Positions 1 through 11,278 of a DNA stretch of 64,000 bases are shown here, piece after piece. Each line of letters opens with the position of its first letter. Positions within the stretch are counted from its first letter, which is position 1. The position numbers and the translations under genes were made by a program. The notes under the pieces are model-generated. The model saw nothing but the letters and a program-made list of their open reading frames with translations. It did no database searches and had not been told where the DNA came from. Source of the stretch: Larix kaempferi (Eukaryota > Streptophyta > Pinopsida > Pinales > Pinaceae); contig BSBM01000076.1 of NCBI GenBank assembly GCA_027924585.1, forward strand, positions 3,486,501 to 3,550,500. Direction: 5' to 3'.

Positions 1-3000
1 CTTGACATACAACCTACCAGGATAACCCCTACATGGAGGAATAAGAGAACAGGGGATCAACGGGTGGCTAAGAGGCTGGATAGGTTTCTGGTAACTGATG
101 TGTTGGCTTTGGGAGTTGATGTGGTCAAGCAATGGGTTGGGACAGGGGGGGTTTCAGACCACTGCCCAATCCTGCTGGAATTACGAGGAGGTAGAGAAAA
201 ACCCCCCAGCCCATTCAAATTCAATCCTAGCTGGTTGAAGGATGAGGATTTTCTCAAATTAGTACAGGATCAGTGGGTTCATCGAACACCGGAGTCTCTG
301 CGGTATGCGGGAGAACACTTTCAACACAATCTCAAGCGAATTAAAGAGGTCACCATTCTCTGGGCCTCTGAAAAACGAGGGAAAGATGAACAAAAGCTGA
401 GGGATGCTGAGATGAATATCGATCGACTCCTACACTGCAGGGGCTTGGGTTATCTGGATGATGTGCAGAAAGGTGAGCTGTTGAAGTGGGAATGCTGCAG
501 AAACGAGATTCTGTCTGATAGAGAAGAGATGTGGAGAATGAAGAGCAGGGCGCTCTGGCTACAGTGTGGGGACGAGAACACAAAATTTTTTCAAGCCTAT
601 GCAAAGGGGAGAAAAGATACAAACTCTATCTGGGAACTATCCTCTTCTGAAGGGGAACTGATCTCCAGCTTTGATGGTTTGGCTGATATGGGAGTAAGAC
701 ACTTTGGAGATTTATTCACAGCACAACCTGGGGCCTCTATTGCTGAGGTAATTCGAATGGCTCAGCTCTTCCCTCCGTTTTGTGGGAGAAGAGGAGAACA
801 TTATGTTGATGGCAGAGGTGTTGCCGGATGAGCTTTCGCAGGTTATGCACTCCTTCCAGAAAGATAAGAGCCCGGGGCCCGATGGGTGGCCTATTGAATT
901 TTTCTTGGGTTTCTTTGATTTGTTCGGGGAAGAACTTTTGGATGTGGTGGAAGAATCTCGAAAGGCTGGATTTATTCATGGACCCTTCAATTCGACCTTT
1001 TTAGCTCTCATACCCAAAACGGACAAGCCTGAAAGCTTTGATGCATTCAGACCTATTTCTCTCTGCAACTGCATCTATAAGATTATTTCAAAGGTTATGG
1101 CGAGGAGACTCAAGATTATCCTGTCTCAGCATATCTCTAGTGAACAGTTTGGGTTCTTGGAAGGCCGGCAAATTCACGAGGCCATTGGAGTTGCACAGGA
1201 AGGAATACACACTATGAAGGTGCAGAAGCAGAAGGGCGCTGTGATCAAAATTGATCTCTCCAAAGCATTTGATCGGGTTAGCTGGCTCTATATCCGATTG
1301 CTGCTAACACACCTGGGCTTCTGCTATGAATTTATACGATGGATTATGGCCTGCATCTCCACAGTGAGCTTTGCTGTTCTGATAAATGGTTCAGCGAGTC
1401 CATTCTTTCACACTGGCAGGGGCCTACGACAAGGATGCCCACTGTCACCGCTATTATTTCTCCTTGTAGCTGAAGGACTCAGTCGATTTATTTTAAAAGA
1501 AAAAGCTGATGGTTCTTTTCGTGGCATTTCCATTTCACAGGTTTTGTATATTACACATCTCCTTTTCGTTGATGACATCCTGATTTTTTGTGATGGATCG
1601 AGACAGGATATCGACAAGGTAGCTGAAGGTCTCATTTTGCTACAAGAGGTAGCGGGTATGCTAGTTAACTATGATAAATCAACGATCACGTGCTCTCATC
1701 TAAACGAGATGGAGATTCACAGATTGGCTATGAGACTACCCTACAGGAATTTTGATTTTGATGCTGGTTTAAAGTACCTTGGCTTTCACTTAAAACCGAA
1801 TGCATATTTGAAAGCAGACTGGCACTGGCTCATTGCTAAACTAGAACTGAGACTTCGTGGATGGAGTCACAAATGGCTTTCGAGGGCAGGGCGGCTGGTT
1901 TTGGTTAAATAAGTGTTGGAAGCGATTCCTGTGTATTGGATGTCACTCGCTTGGATTCCCAAAGGAGTCTTGGAGCTGATCCGGAGGCTGTGTTTTGCCT
2001 TTCTATGGAAGGGTGAGGGTGATAACCGTGCTTTGGTGTGGGTCAGATGGGATAAGATCGCGGTCCCCAAAGCACTGGGAGGATGGGGCCTAAAGAATAT
2101 TTTCCTTTTTGCTAAAGCCTTGGGGGCTAAGGTGGCATGGCGAATCATACAAACTCAGAGTCTCTGGACTAGAGTGGTGTACCATAAATATATTGCTCCA
2201 TTAACTCTTCTCGAATGGATTCGGCAGGGCAATAAGACGCGGACAAATTGCTCTTTGGTATGGAAAGCGGTGGTGCAGCATTTTCATCTGATTGGGTCTG
2301 GCTTAGTTTGGAGAATCGGCAATGGGAGATACACTCGAATTGGACTGGATCCCTGGGTAGGCTGTAGCGGTGGACATGTCCTACCAGAGGCTTTAAGGAA
2401 TCTTCTGGCAGCCAGAGGTTGTCACTTTCTGGCTGATATTGAGCAACCGGGATCATCCACTCTATGGCAACAGGGGTGGATCTCTGCACAGCAACTTGAG
2501 ATTCCAGATGACTTGCTTGGAGCTTGGGAGAATTATATTCGGATATTAAGATACACTAATATTCGCCTCACAAATCGGATTGATGAACTAATCTGGGAAC
2601 ACCATCCATCTGGTAAATACACTCCAAAACATGGATACATTCAGCTGAATGTGAATATACATAACAGGGATTTGGTGTGGTGGTGGAAACATCTGTGGAC
2701 ACTAAAGTGCCCGGGGAAAGCTAAACTACTCTCTTGGGTTATTTTGGAAAATAAGGCACCGACATGGGACATTCTGCAGAAGAGATTCACCCAGGGGCCG
2801 GGGTTCTGTCCTCTTTGTAGGGAAGTGGAAGAGTCAAATTCACATATTTTTGTTCACTGTAGTTTTACACAAGCTGTATGGGTTGCCACTTGCAAACATC
2901 TGGCGCTCAATGTGAGTTGGTGGGGAGTGGACTTTCCCGACGCCTTTCAACAGTGGTGGACATCTCTCAAGCATCCAACGTTTCGGGCTGTCCCCTGTAT

Positions 3001-3655
3001 TATCGCCTGGGGCATTTGGATCACACGAAACAAGATCATTTTTCAGGATTGTCGGGTCCCTTTGGAGCAGGTTGTGGCACAAGCGGTGGTTGTTTTACTA
3101 CACTTCAAGTCATCCAATAAAGCGATTAGCATCAGACCTGTGATCATGGAATTCATAGATAAATCCATGCCGTGGGCTTATTTTGATGGCTCATCTATAA
3201 ACCAACAATCAGTGTGTGGTGGAGGTGGTGTTCTACACAAATCAGAGTCCCATTATTTTCATATAATGGCTAGTTTGGGGAGTGGTTCAAATAACTACGC
3301 TGAACTTATGTCACTTAAGCTACTGATGCTTTTCGCACTTGAACAAGGATGTCTAACACTCCAGATTTTTGGAGACTCTCTAATTTTTATTGAATGGGCC
3401 ATGGAACGCACACAATGTCATGTGATGATACTCTTACCAATATTGGAGGAGGTATTACGGTTAAAACAGGCTTTTAACTGCATTACATTCACCCATGTCT
3501 ACAGGGAGCGAAATGGGATGGCTGACCAGCTATCTAAAGAAGCACAATCTTTGAACTTTGGCACTTGGAGGATCACGATTCATTCAACAGAAGGCATCTA
3601 CAGCTATACACACAGGCCTTTCTTTGGGGAAATTGTGGACCATATGGAGAATTAG
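1..3655 (+). pseudogene. LINE-1 ORF2: endonuclease tail, reverse transcriptase, zf-RVT, RNase H (broken)
   Basis: Copies LINE RNA into DNA at a nicked target. Reading opens in frame 1 with the endonuclease end (PTWRN, then RVAKRLDRF). A one-base slip in the T run near 777-780 moves it to frame 2. The RT follows: LSKAFDRVSW near 1255, GLRQGCPLSPLLF near 1425, and the catalytic FVDD at 1565-1576. TAA at 1910-1912 interrupts LVK-VLEAIPVYW where LINE-2 reads LVKSILEAISVYW, so it is a nonsense change. The zinc-binding segment (WWWKHLW, then CPLC and HIFVHC) lies at about 2680-2880. RNase H at about 3170-3560 shows YFDGSS, NYAEL, GDSL and MADQLS, supplying the expected D, E, D, D. An RNase H on the C terminus is known for plant L1 elements. 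Inactive as it stands. Confidence 0.93.
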
Positions 3656-3873
3656 ACCAAACTTTTAATGGACAGAATTTAAATAACTGCTGATTGGATA
3701 CATTTTTGAGACAGTATATATGTTGCTGTATTGACAGAAGATAAATGTCTGCGGATTGGATAATTAATTATGAGACAGTGATTGTGGACAGTATCAGCTG
3801 TGCGAGCTGTATTGGATGCAGATTTTGGACAGAGACAGTATGGACAGATCTGTTGTATGATTTCGTTGTGCGG

Positions 3874-4044
3874 GCGATCTGCGGCCTATTGGCTGTATTG
3901 CTGATTGGACACAAACAGTGTGGACTGCAGCGAGATGTAAAACTCAGTTTTCTGCTGAGTGACTACTTTCAGATTTTTCTGAGAGCGATCTGCAGCCTAT
4001 TGGCTGATTGGACAGTGTGGACTGTAGGTGACTACTTTCAGATC
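3874..4044 (+). repeat. Direct repeat in LINE-1 3' UTR
   Basis: A 111-bp unit starting GCGATCTGCGGCCTATTGG at 3874 begins again at 3985 as a shorter, diverged copy. Both contain the TGGACAGTGTGGACTG-like block and the GTGACTACTTTCAGAT block. It lies between the ORF2 stop and the A-rich tail. Confidence 0.7.
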
Positions 4045-4220
4045 TGTGATATAATGTAAGGGACAATAGACAGTCATTCGGTGGACTGATTGGTCTTATG
4101 GACAGTATATGTTGACAATGTAGGAATCTCTAAGATTCTATTACATGTGCAGAATGTAATTTTGTTCTTTAATGAAATAAAATTACGACTTTTTCCAAGA
4201 AAAAAAAATAAAAACACATC

Positions 4221-7204
4221 TCAGAAAGTATCTATAGGTGATGGTAAACCACTTTTCGTAATTGGTTATTGTAATGTTAATGTTGCTAATGGTCAATTGG
4301 AAGATGTTTTTCATGTTGAAAATATGCCCATCAACTTACTTTATGTTTAGTGCAAGTCAAAAAGGATTTAAATTTGAGGTTTGGCCTGATAAATATGTTC
4401 TTAAAGATATCAATCAAAATTTCAAAGTAGTTTCTTCTGGCCCTGTTGATCATACTGTTGGTTTATATAAATTTGTTGGTTTTAATTCAACTAAAAGACA
4501 ACCTTTTTATTCCTATGTTGCTCATGCTGATGAACTAAGAAAATTATGGCATGAAATATTAGGTCATTTGAATTATGGTAAAATGAAAATGTTAACTAAA
4601 ATGGTACTTTGCTTTCCTAATATTTCGTCTACTAGCGGTGTTTATGAAGGTTGTGTTCTTGGTAAACATCATAGAGAAATGTTTGATAATGGTAAATCTT
4701 GGCGTGCTAAAGAACCTTTGCAATTAATTTATAGTGACATTTGTGGTCCTCTTGAAGTTCCTTCTATATCACATGCAGTCTATTTTCTTACCTTTATTGA
4801 TGACTTTAGTAGAAAATCATGGGTTTATTTCTTGAAAAATAAAAGTGATACTTTTTCTAAATTTCAAATATTTAAATCCTTGGTTGAAAATGATTCTGGT
4901 AAAAAGATTAAGACTTTAAGAACTGATAATGGGGGGGGAATTCATTAAGAAATAATTTGAAGTATTTTAATCTAAACATGGAATTCAACATCAAAAGACT
5001 GTTCCTTACACACCTCAACAAAATGGTATTGCTGAAAGGAAAAACAGAACTTTAGTTGAAATGGCTAGATGTATGCTTTATTCTAAAGGATTACACAAGA
5101 AATTTTGGGCCAAAGCCATCAGTTATGCTAAATTTATTTTAAATAGAGTTCCTACAAAATCTGTTGAGCATGTTACCCCTGAGGAAAAATGGAATGGTAG
5201 GAAACCTGATATTAGTAACTTTAAAGTGTTTGGTTGTGAATGTTGGGCTCATATTCCTGATGAAAAATGAAAAAAATTAGAACCCAAGTCTCACAAGTGT
5301 ATATTCATTGGTTTATCTGAGGATTCCAAGGCTTATAGGTTGTTTGATCCTTCTAATCAAAGTGTCATCATTAGAAGAGATGTTCAATTTATTGAAGTCT
5401 CTCCACCACCTAAGTCTGTCGAACCTCATGTTACTCTGAATATTCCCTTATCACCTGTTACTCCTATCTTGATTACTCCTTCTCGTTCTATGACTGATCT
5501 TAGTTCACCTTCTTCATCTTCTTCAAGTATTCCACCTGGATGTCTCAAAGCTCCTGAAGTGAATTTTGTCCCTTCTAACCTTCCTGTTTGGGCCCGGAAA
5601 ACTCTTGAATCTACAGGAAGTGATATCAAAATCCCCTCCGATAGTCGTAGAACTAGATATAACTTTGCTCTTATGACCAAAGTTTTGGCCATAGATGATC
5701 CTACTACTTATGGTCAAGCTAAGCGTAAACCTCATTGGGAACAAGCTATGTATGCTAAGTATGATTCTCTTATGAAGAACAAGACTTGGTCTCTTGTTCC
5801 TCTTCCTTCAGGAAAGAATTTAGTTGGTTGTAAATGGGTTTATAAAACTAAATTTACTGTAGAAGGACGGATTGAAAAGTATAAAGCTAGATTAGTTGCA
5901 AAAGGTTTTAATCAACTTGAAGGTATAGATTATAATGAAACTTTTGCTCATGTTGCTAAAATGAATACATTAAGACCATTTTATCTATTGTTGCATCTTA
6001 TAAATGGGAAATACACCAAATGGATGTTAAAAGATCTTTTTTAAATGGTAAGCTTAATGAAGACATTTATATGCAACAACCTCCTGGTTTTACTAATGTT
6101 GAATCATCAAGTTTATTATGTAAATTACACAAGTCTTTATAGGGTCTTAAACAAGCACCTAGGGCTTGGTATGATAAAATTGTTGCATATTTCTTGAATA
6201 ATGGTTTTAAGCATTGCATATATGATCCTAACATGTATGTTAAGCATGTTGATGATAATATCATTGTTATTGTTTTATATGTGGATGATCTTATTATCAC
6301 TGGCACCCAACTTGTTCTCATTCAAAGTATGAAAAGTGACCTTCAAAAGCAGTTTGAAATTACTGATCTCGGTATATTGCACTATTTCTTGGGTCTTCAA
6401 ATTTGGCATCTAGAAGATGGTATTTTTATCTCTCAACCGAAGATGATACATATTTATTGGCTCGTTTCCACATGAGTGATTGTAAACTTGCTCCTACGCC
6501 TTTTCAGTCCAGTGTAAAGTTAATTGTTGAATGTACTACTCGTCTTGTTGATGCTACTCTTTATCGTCAGCTAGTCGGTAGTTTCATATATTTAACTCAT
6601 AGCAGACCAGATCTCTCTTTCACCGTCAGTATGGTTTCACGGTTCATGCAGAAACCTCATGAAATTCATTGGCAAGCAACCAAGAGAATTCTGAGAAATT
6701 TACAGGGGACATTGTACTATTGTGTTTTTTATTCGAGCAGTGCTACAGTTTCACTTTCTGGTTATACAGATTCTGACTCGGCAGGTGACACTTCTGATCG
6801 ACGAACGATCAACTGCCGGTTATATATTTCAACTTGGTTCATGTCCGATTTCTTGGTCCAGCAAAAAGGTGAAGACTATTTCTTTATCTTCGTGTGAAGC
6901 AAAGTATAGAGCAGCCAAAGAAGCAACGAAAGAAGCAGTTTGGTTACAGCATGTTCTCACTGAGCTTGGTCTGGTTCCGAAATCGTCCACTCTGTTGAAG
7001 TGTGACAATCAGGGTGCAATACAGCTTGCTTATAATCCCGTATATCACTCCAAGACAAAGCATCTCAATTTTGATTCTCATTACATTCGAGGTCTCGTTG
7101 CAGATCTCGATCTTTCTCTTGAGTATTGTCCTACAGATCAGCAGGCAGCCGATATCTTCACCAAATCCTTAACAGACGCGAAGTATGTGCATCTTCGTTC
7201 CTAA
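4221..7204 (+). pseudogene. copia-1 pol remnant: pre-integrase, integrase, reverse transcriptase, RNase H
   Basis: Degraded copia polyprotein. The left part shows the end of the protease/pre-integrase region (NGQLEDVFHV), then LWHEILGHLNYGKM, integrase core segments (DICGPL, FIDDFSRKSW, RTDNGG, YTPQQNGIAERKNRTL), the RT (GCKWVYK at about 5827, a QMDVK motif at about 6018, GLKQAPRAW at about 6140, YVDD at 6278-6289) and RNase H (SCEAKYRAA, CDNQGAIQLA, KHLNFDSHYI). Frameshifts occur near 4340, in an eight-G run near 4930, near 5980, near 6470 and near 6790. In-frame stops include TGA at 5268 (consistent with CGA to TGA) and TAG at about 6140 in place of Tyr. Not functional. Confidence 0.92.
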
Positions 7205-7299
7205 CTTGGGATGAGGGAAGTTGTCATCAAAGGGGAGCAGTAATGACTCCTTCCTTCCTTTGTTAGTGGGATTTTCTCCTAGCCATTATTAAGGGGGAG

Positions 7300-7797
7300 T
7301 GTTGGAATATTTTATATTCCTTGGAAGGTAATAACGTCTTTGTATTATGTCGGAAGATATCCACAATCTTATGTAAAAGAGTAATACATTATATCCCATA
7401 TTCATTATGGTAAAATATACTCTTGATATTCATTATTATATAAAGAGATGTTATTGTGGAGAATTATATTATACCACATGTAATATGTGAGAGTAATTCC
7501 TCCTCGTCTCTTAGTATATAATAGAGTCAAGGGAATCACATCACTCATCGTGACCTTTACTTATTCACACAAGTATTGCTATATTGTATTGGGGTTATTG
7601 GCATTGCTCTCTTGTAAGCTTGGGGGAGATATTCTTGAGATAATAGAAGACTACCTTCCCGTGGACGTAGCCCAATTGGGTGAACCATGTATATCTGGTG
7701 TACTCTTTTCTCTTGTTCTCTTTATGTACTTATTGTTGATATATTATTCTTTTGCATAGATAGGTAAGCTAGTTTAGATAGATCCATATCTCTAACA
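7300..7797 (+). repeat. copia-1 3' LTR
   Basis: Starts TGTTGGAATATT directly after the polypurine tract and ends TCTCTAACA. It carries a TATATAAA box at 7437-7444 and near its end the segment GTGGACGTAGCCCAATTGGG followed by TGAACC, a block that recurs in other copia LTRs in this window. The solo LTR at 12172-12657 is the reverse complement of this sequence along its length. Confidence 0.9.
7437..7444 (+). promoter_or_regulatory. TATA box in copia-1 LTR
   Basis: TATATAAA inside the LTR, about 140 bases from its left end, the expected place for the element's promoter. The matching stretch in the minus-oriented solo LTR (near 12520) is also conserved. Confidence 0.5.
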
Positions 7798-7802
7798 TAT
7801 TC

Positions 7803-8396
7803 CATGTATAAGTTGTAGATTTCTTGCCTTGTGAAATTATCTGGAAAGTCATGCATCCATGACATTGCAATGTGTGTTGATTCCCTAGTGATTCGTTCAT
7901 GCTAATCTTTAGAATAAAATGTAGGATCCTTTTCTAGTCTTGTATGGATTCTTGATAACCGAATATTACCAATGGAATATATTATTTTGAATTCCTTTCT
8001 GCAAATCAAAACATTTCCAATGCGATAATGATAACATGTCTGTGTACAAATCATGCACCCCACTAAATATGAATTTTACATATTTTTTTTCATTGACAGA
8101 CATTGCTTCTCTTTCTCCAAGGCATAATTGTAGTGTATACCTTTCAAACAATTCTTTTGACAACACTCACTCGAGATCAAATTAGTAATATAACTTGGAC
8201 TTGTGAGCAATTCTTTCATAGACATTCTATAACTTGAATGCATTGGATTGATATAAAAAGGTCTAGTCCTACACTTAATCCTGCTCATTGTTGCATTTTG
8301 TCTCTACATTTTCTGGACCATTATGTTTGCAGTAGCATCCTCATTAGAATGAATGTATTCAACACAATGAGGAATACCATCCCCCTAATTTAAAAT
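7803..8396 (-). other. Coding-like minus-strand remnant, unrecognised
   Basis: Two short minus-strand reading frames (8288-8076 and 8166-7966) can be read as one protein-like stretch with a frame change: RTRPFYINPMHSSYRM, then ELLTSPSYITNLIS, then SKELFERYTLQLCLGERE and HDLYTDMLSLSHWKCFDLQ. The text looks like real protein rather than noise. It lies just downstream, on the same strand, of the acidic-repeat ORF (9467-8397), so it may be the next part of the same decayed gene. I do not recognise the family. The span to 7803 is otherwise featureless. Confidence 0.35.
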
Positions 8397-9467
8397 CTAA
8401 TCACCAAATTCAGTAGGAAAATGATTATCCTCATCACTAACAAGTTTATCACTTGGATGAAAATAATTATCTTCATTACAGGTGCCTTCATCAACAAAAT
8501 AATCATTGGTGCCTTTCAAATTATCACTTGGAGGATAATCATTATCACTGTTATTCGTGTCTTTATCCTCACCACAATCATCATCAATGCTTTTAAAATC
8601 CTCACTTGGAGGAAAATAATGAGATTCATCATTATTGGTCCTTTTATCCTCACCAACATCATCATCAGTCCCATTAAACTCCTCGCTTGGATGAAAATCA
8701 TGAGATTTATCACTGTTGGTTCCTTCATCCTCACCAACATCATCATCGATCACATTAAAATTCTTTCTTGGAGGAAAATTGTCATTATTATTGGTGTCTT
8801 CATCCTCACCAAAATCATCATCGATCCCATTAAAATCCTCGCTTGGAGGAAATTCATCATCAATCCCATTAGAATCCTCGCTTGGAGGAAATTCATTATT
8901 AGTCCCATTAAAATCCTCACTTGGAGGAAATCCATCATCAGTCCCAATAAAATCCTCGCTTGGAGGAAAATCATCATCTTTATTGGTGGCTTCATCTTCA
9001 CCAAAATCATCATTGGTCCCATTAAAATCCTTGGTTGGAGAAAAATCATCATTGGTTCCATTAAAATCCACACTTGGGGGAAAATAATCATTGGTGCCTC
9101 TAAAATCATCAATTGGAGGAAAAGCACCATCAGTGCCTCTAAAATCATCGTTTGGAGAAAAATCATCATTGGTGCCTCGAAAATCATCACTTGGAGGAAA
9201 ATCATCATCAGTGCCTTTGCAATCATCAGTTGGAGGGAAATCATTATCAGTGCCTTTGAAATCATCACTTGGGGGGAAATCATCATCAATGCCTTTGATA
9301 TCAACACTTGGAGGAAAATCATCATCAGTGCCCTTAAAATCCTCGCTTAGTGGAAAATTGTCATCATCTTGCTTAGTTTCTTTAGAATCCCCACTTGGAA
9401 TAACACAAGACACACGCGAATAAGATGTTGATGCTTCAGAAATTGAATTTAATTCTGAGGAGTCCAT
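8397..9467 (-). CDS. Hypothetical protein built of a 13-residue acidic repeat
   Basis: Open frame of 356 codons on the minus strand, starting with ATG at 9467-9465. After a Ser-rich N terminus of about 30 residues it consists of tandem copies of a 13-residue unit, consensus GTDDDFPPSEDFN (39 bp). Some units are lengthened by an insert of the type GEDEDTNNND. Unit length stays a multiple of three and the frame is open throughout, while the DNA units have diverged, which hints at past selection on the protein or a recent expansion. The product would be very acidic and disordered. No signal peptide, membrane segment or known domain is visible. It could be an exon of a larger gene, or a minisatellite that happens to be open. 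Function unknown. Confidence 0.45.
   Translation of the reverse strand: MDSSELNSISEASTSYSRVSCVIPSGDSKETKQDDDNFPLSEDFKGTDDDFPPSVDIKGIDDDFPPSDDFKGTDNDFPPTDDCKGTDDDFPPSDDFRGTNDDFSPNDDFRGTDGAFPPIDDFRGTNDYFPPSVDFNGTNDDFSPTKDFNGTNDDFGEDEATNKDDDFPPSEDFIGTDDGFPPSEDFNGTNNEFPPSEDSNGIDDEFPPSEDFNGIDDDFGEDEDTNNNDNFPPRKNFNVIDDDVGEDEGTNSDKSHDFHPSEEFNGTDDDVGEDKRTNNDESHYFPPSEDFKSIDDDCGEDKDTNNSDNDYPPSDNLKGTNDYFVDEGTCNEDNYFHPSDKLVSDEDNHFPTEFGD
8430..9400 (-). repeat. Coding minisatellite, 39-bp unit
   Basis: Plus-strand reading shows recurring blocks of the type CTTGGAGGAAAATCATCATC spaced mostly 39 bases apart, with longer spacers near 8540-8800 where each unit carries an extra acidic insert. About 17 units are present, all diverged from one another. 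Confidence 0.85.
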
Positions 9468-10330
9468 GACTTCTCACTCAAAAATAGAATTACAACCCAA
9501 TCTCAATAAGTCTAAGAATGAGATTTTCCCTCGCTTCTCCTACAAAATATAATAGTGCAATTGTGTCACCCCCAACAATCTTATATGCAGGAGAATGAAA
9601 TACATTCCCTCCAAATTATTCCAATTTTTTTTCCCTCCAAAATTAAATTCCACATTTATGCCACATGAACATAAAACTAATAAATTATACATAACCTATG
9701 GTATAAATAAACACAAGTTCATTTTGTACTTTTCACTTTTAGTGAGCAAAAATTAAAACATTTGTTTAATTATTATGCATTAAATTTTGACAGATTTTTT
9801 ATCCCAAATTCATTAAACTAATTAAGTTAAACATAGTCTATGGTAAATAAACTAACTTTTAATGTTTTGTTTAATCCCACATTGATAAAACTAATTAAAT
9901 TAAACATATTTTATATTATATAAACTCACTCTTGTTTTGTACTTTTCACATTTGCAACTATCCATTAAAGATTTGGAGCAATTTACTTGCACTTTGAAGG
10001 TTAGTTATTTTAATTTTTTTAGTAATTTTGTTCAATGTGTAGCTTTTTTGGCTTAACTTTTTGTTTTTAGATAGTTTTTTCAATTTACAATTTTATTAAT
10101 CCCACATTCGTAAAACTAGTCAAGTTAAACTTAATGTAATCTATATAAAAAAATTGTTTTGTATTTTTCACCTTTGCGAGCATCAACTAAATACTTTGGC
10201 ACAATATACGAGTGGCTTTAAAGATCACCAAGGAGATTCAAGAGAGGAGTTTTTAGCGTTTTGAAGGTTATTTACCTTTTCTTTTTTTTTAATTTTTTAA
10301 CATACATTTTTTAAAGTTAATTTGTTTAAA
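9468..10330. other. AT-rich non-coding stretch with diverged repeats
   Basis: No gene seen. Three or four diverged copies of a block of about 130-150 bases recur (near 9660, 9800, 9880 and 10090), each with a TAAAACTAATTAAGTTAAAC-like segment followed by TTGTTTTGTACTTTTCAC. They may be remnants of a short repeat or of an AT-rich element end. Confidence 0.5.
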
Positions 10331-10335
10331 CGTCA

Positions 10336-10790
10336 GTGGGGGTGCAGCCAATGCCAATGGGCACCCCCTTTGGATGGAATCCCATTGGGACCTATCCAAA
10401 TGGGCAGCCCCTTTGGGCGCTAGTTGGAGTAGGCCACGACTCCAATAGATGCCCAAAGGGGCAGCCACAGGCCACCCCATGGAGCTGTGCGATTCTCACA
10501 ATTGCGTTGCTACATGAGGTGGCCTATGGCCACCCCTTTGGGAACCCATTGGAGTTGGAGGCCACCCCAACAGGTTCACAAAGAGGCACAAAGGGTGCAC
10601 CCTTGCACCCCTTTTGGTTCCTGTTGAAGCAGAGGTCTCTTTGGATAGCATCCAATGGGTAGTTATCCAAAGGGGGCATCCCTTTTGACGCTCGAGGAAG
10701 CAGGGATTCCTTGAGTGCCCAAAGGGATGCCCCCTTTGGTTAGCATCCAATGGAAACTAAACCAAAAGGGGCACTCTTTTGGGAACTCGA
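10336..10790. repeat. GC-rich island of CCAAAGGGG/CCCCTTTGG inverted repeats
   Basis: In an otherwise AT-rich region this 450-base stretch is rich in G and C. It repeats CCCCTTTGG and its complement CCAAAGGGG about ten times (near 10368, 10408, 10453, 10534, 10664, 10718, 10732, 10762), mixed with GCATCCAATGG and GGCCACCCC words. Many motif pairs face each other, so the strand can fold into several hairpins. Short open frames here look like by-products of the repeat. Confidence 0.75.
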
Positions 10791-10931
10791 GAGAACGGAG
10801 GCTATTCCCACTGTAAAATTTAAAAATATAAATATAAATATAAATATGTTTTTTTGTTATTTTGTTTTTTTATTGTTTTGTTTTTTTATCTATACTTTGA
10901 AATGTATTTATGTTTATTTTTTGTCGTATAG

Positions 10932-11278
10932 GAACAATCGCATCAAAAAAGCATCTTTCGACATTTCTGGAGCAAGAGCTACAATGACAACATCTAAAAA
11001 ATCAATTGGGCCATCTGAGAATGTTGAAGGTGATGTTGAAGGTCAAAACACTATTGATCCAAAAACTAGGAATCGTAGAGATTGAAAATATTCAATAGAG
11101 GAAAATAAAATGAATTAATCTTGGTATGTGAAGGACAAGTATATGAACGATCCAAAAACTATTTACTTATATTGTGTTGAGCTCAAGTATATTGAATAAA
11201 ATTATAAATCAATGGGCTTAGTGCGAGATATGTGTTTGGTGTCAGGTACAAATATTGTTTATGTCCTATTGAAATTAG
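10932..11278 (+). pseudogene. Exon-like segment 1 of the methyltransferase-like gene
   Basis: Preceded by a T-rich tract ending in AG (10930-10931) and followed by a GTAAG donor at 11279. One frame reads through with three stops that fit TGG or CAA changed to TGA/TAA: KTRNRRD, then KYSIEENKMN, WYVKDKYMNDPKTIYLY, then MGLVRDMCLVSGTNIVYV. The segment after the donor (about 11314-11410, containing DARMFHGFYAEIMQHIEK) continues in phase, but the gap between them is only about 35 bases, too short for a normal plant intron, so part of it may be deleted. Confidence 0.5.

Larger units (their letters stand above)
1..4214 (+). mobile_element. LINE-1: plant L1-type retrotransposon with RNase H, 5' end outside window
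   Basis: Non-LTR retrotransposon whose left part lies beyond the window. It holds the tail of the endonuclease, the reverse transcriptase, a zinc-binding region and an RNase H, then a 3' UTR ending in an A-rich tail at about 4200-4214. The last stretch before the tail (around 4150-4195) matches the 3' end of LINE-2 near 45650-45700, so the two belong to related families. The next bases, from 4215, are copia coding sequence, which suggests that the LINE landed in a copia element. The target duplication cannot be checked because the 5' end is missing. Confidence 0.93.
4215..7797 (+). mobile_element. copia-1: 5'-truncated Ty1/copia element with 3' LTR
   Basis: Begins in the middle of the polyprotein (just before GAG-pre-integrase) right after the LINE-1 tail, and runs through integrase, RT and RNase H to a polypurine tract (AAGGGGGAG at 7291-7299) and an LTR at 7300-7797. 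The missing 5' half probably lies to the left of LINE-1. The 5 bases after the LTR are TATTC (7798-7802); the partner duplication should be upstream of the window. A solo LTR of the same family sits in opposite orientation at 12172-12657. Confidence 0.9.

Noticed and set aside
8421-9350. Long plus-strand open frames (8421-9350, 8716-9087, 9091-9423) across the acidic repeat
   Set aside because: They are mirror frames of the codon-multiple repeat; their products are monotonous Ile/Trp or Ser/Gly strings. The minus-strand frame has the better start and composition.
10336-10662. ORFs in the GC-rich island as a small gene
   Set aside because: High GC and the inverted repeat remove stop codons by chance; both strands are open and no protein-like pattern is seen.
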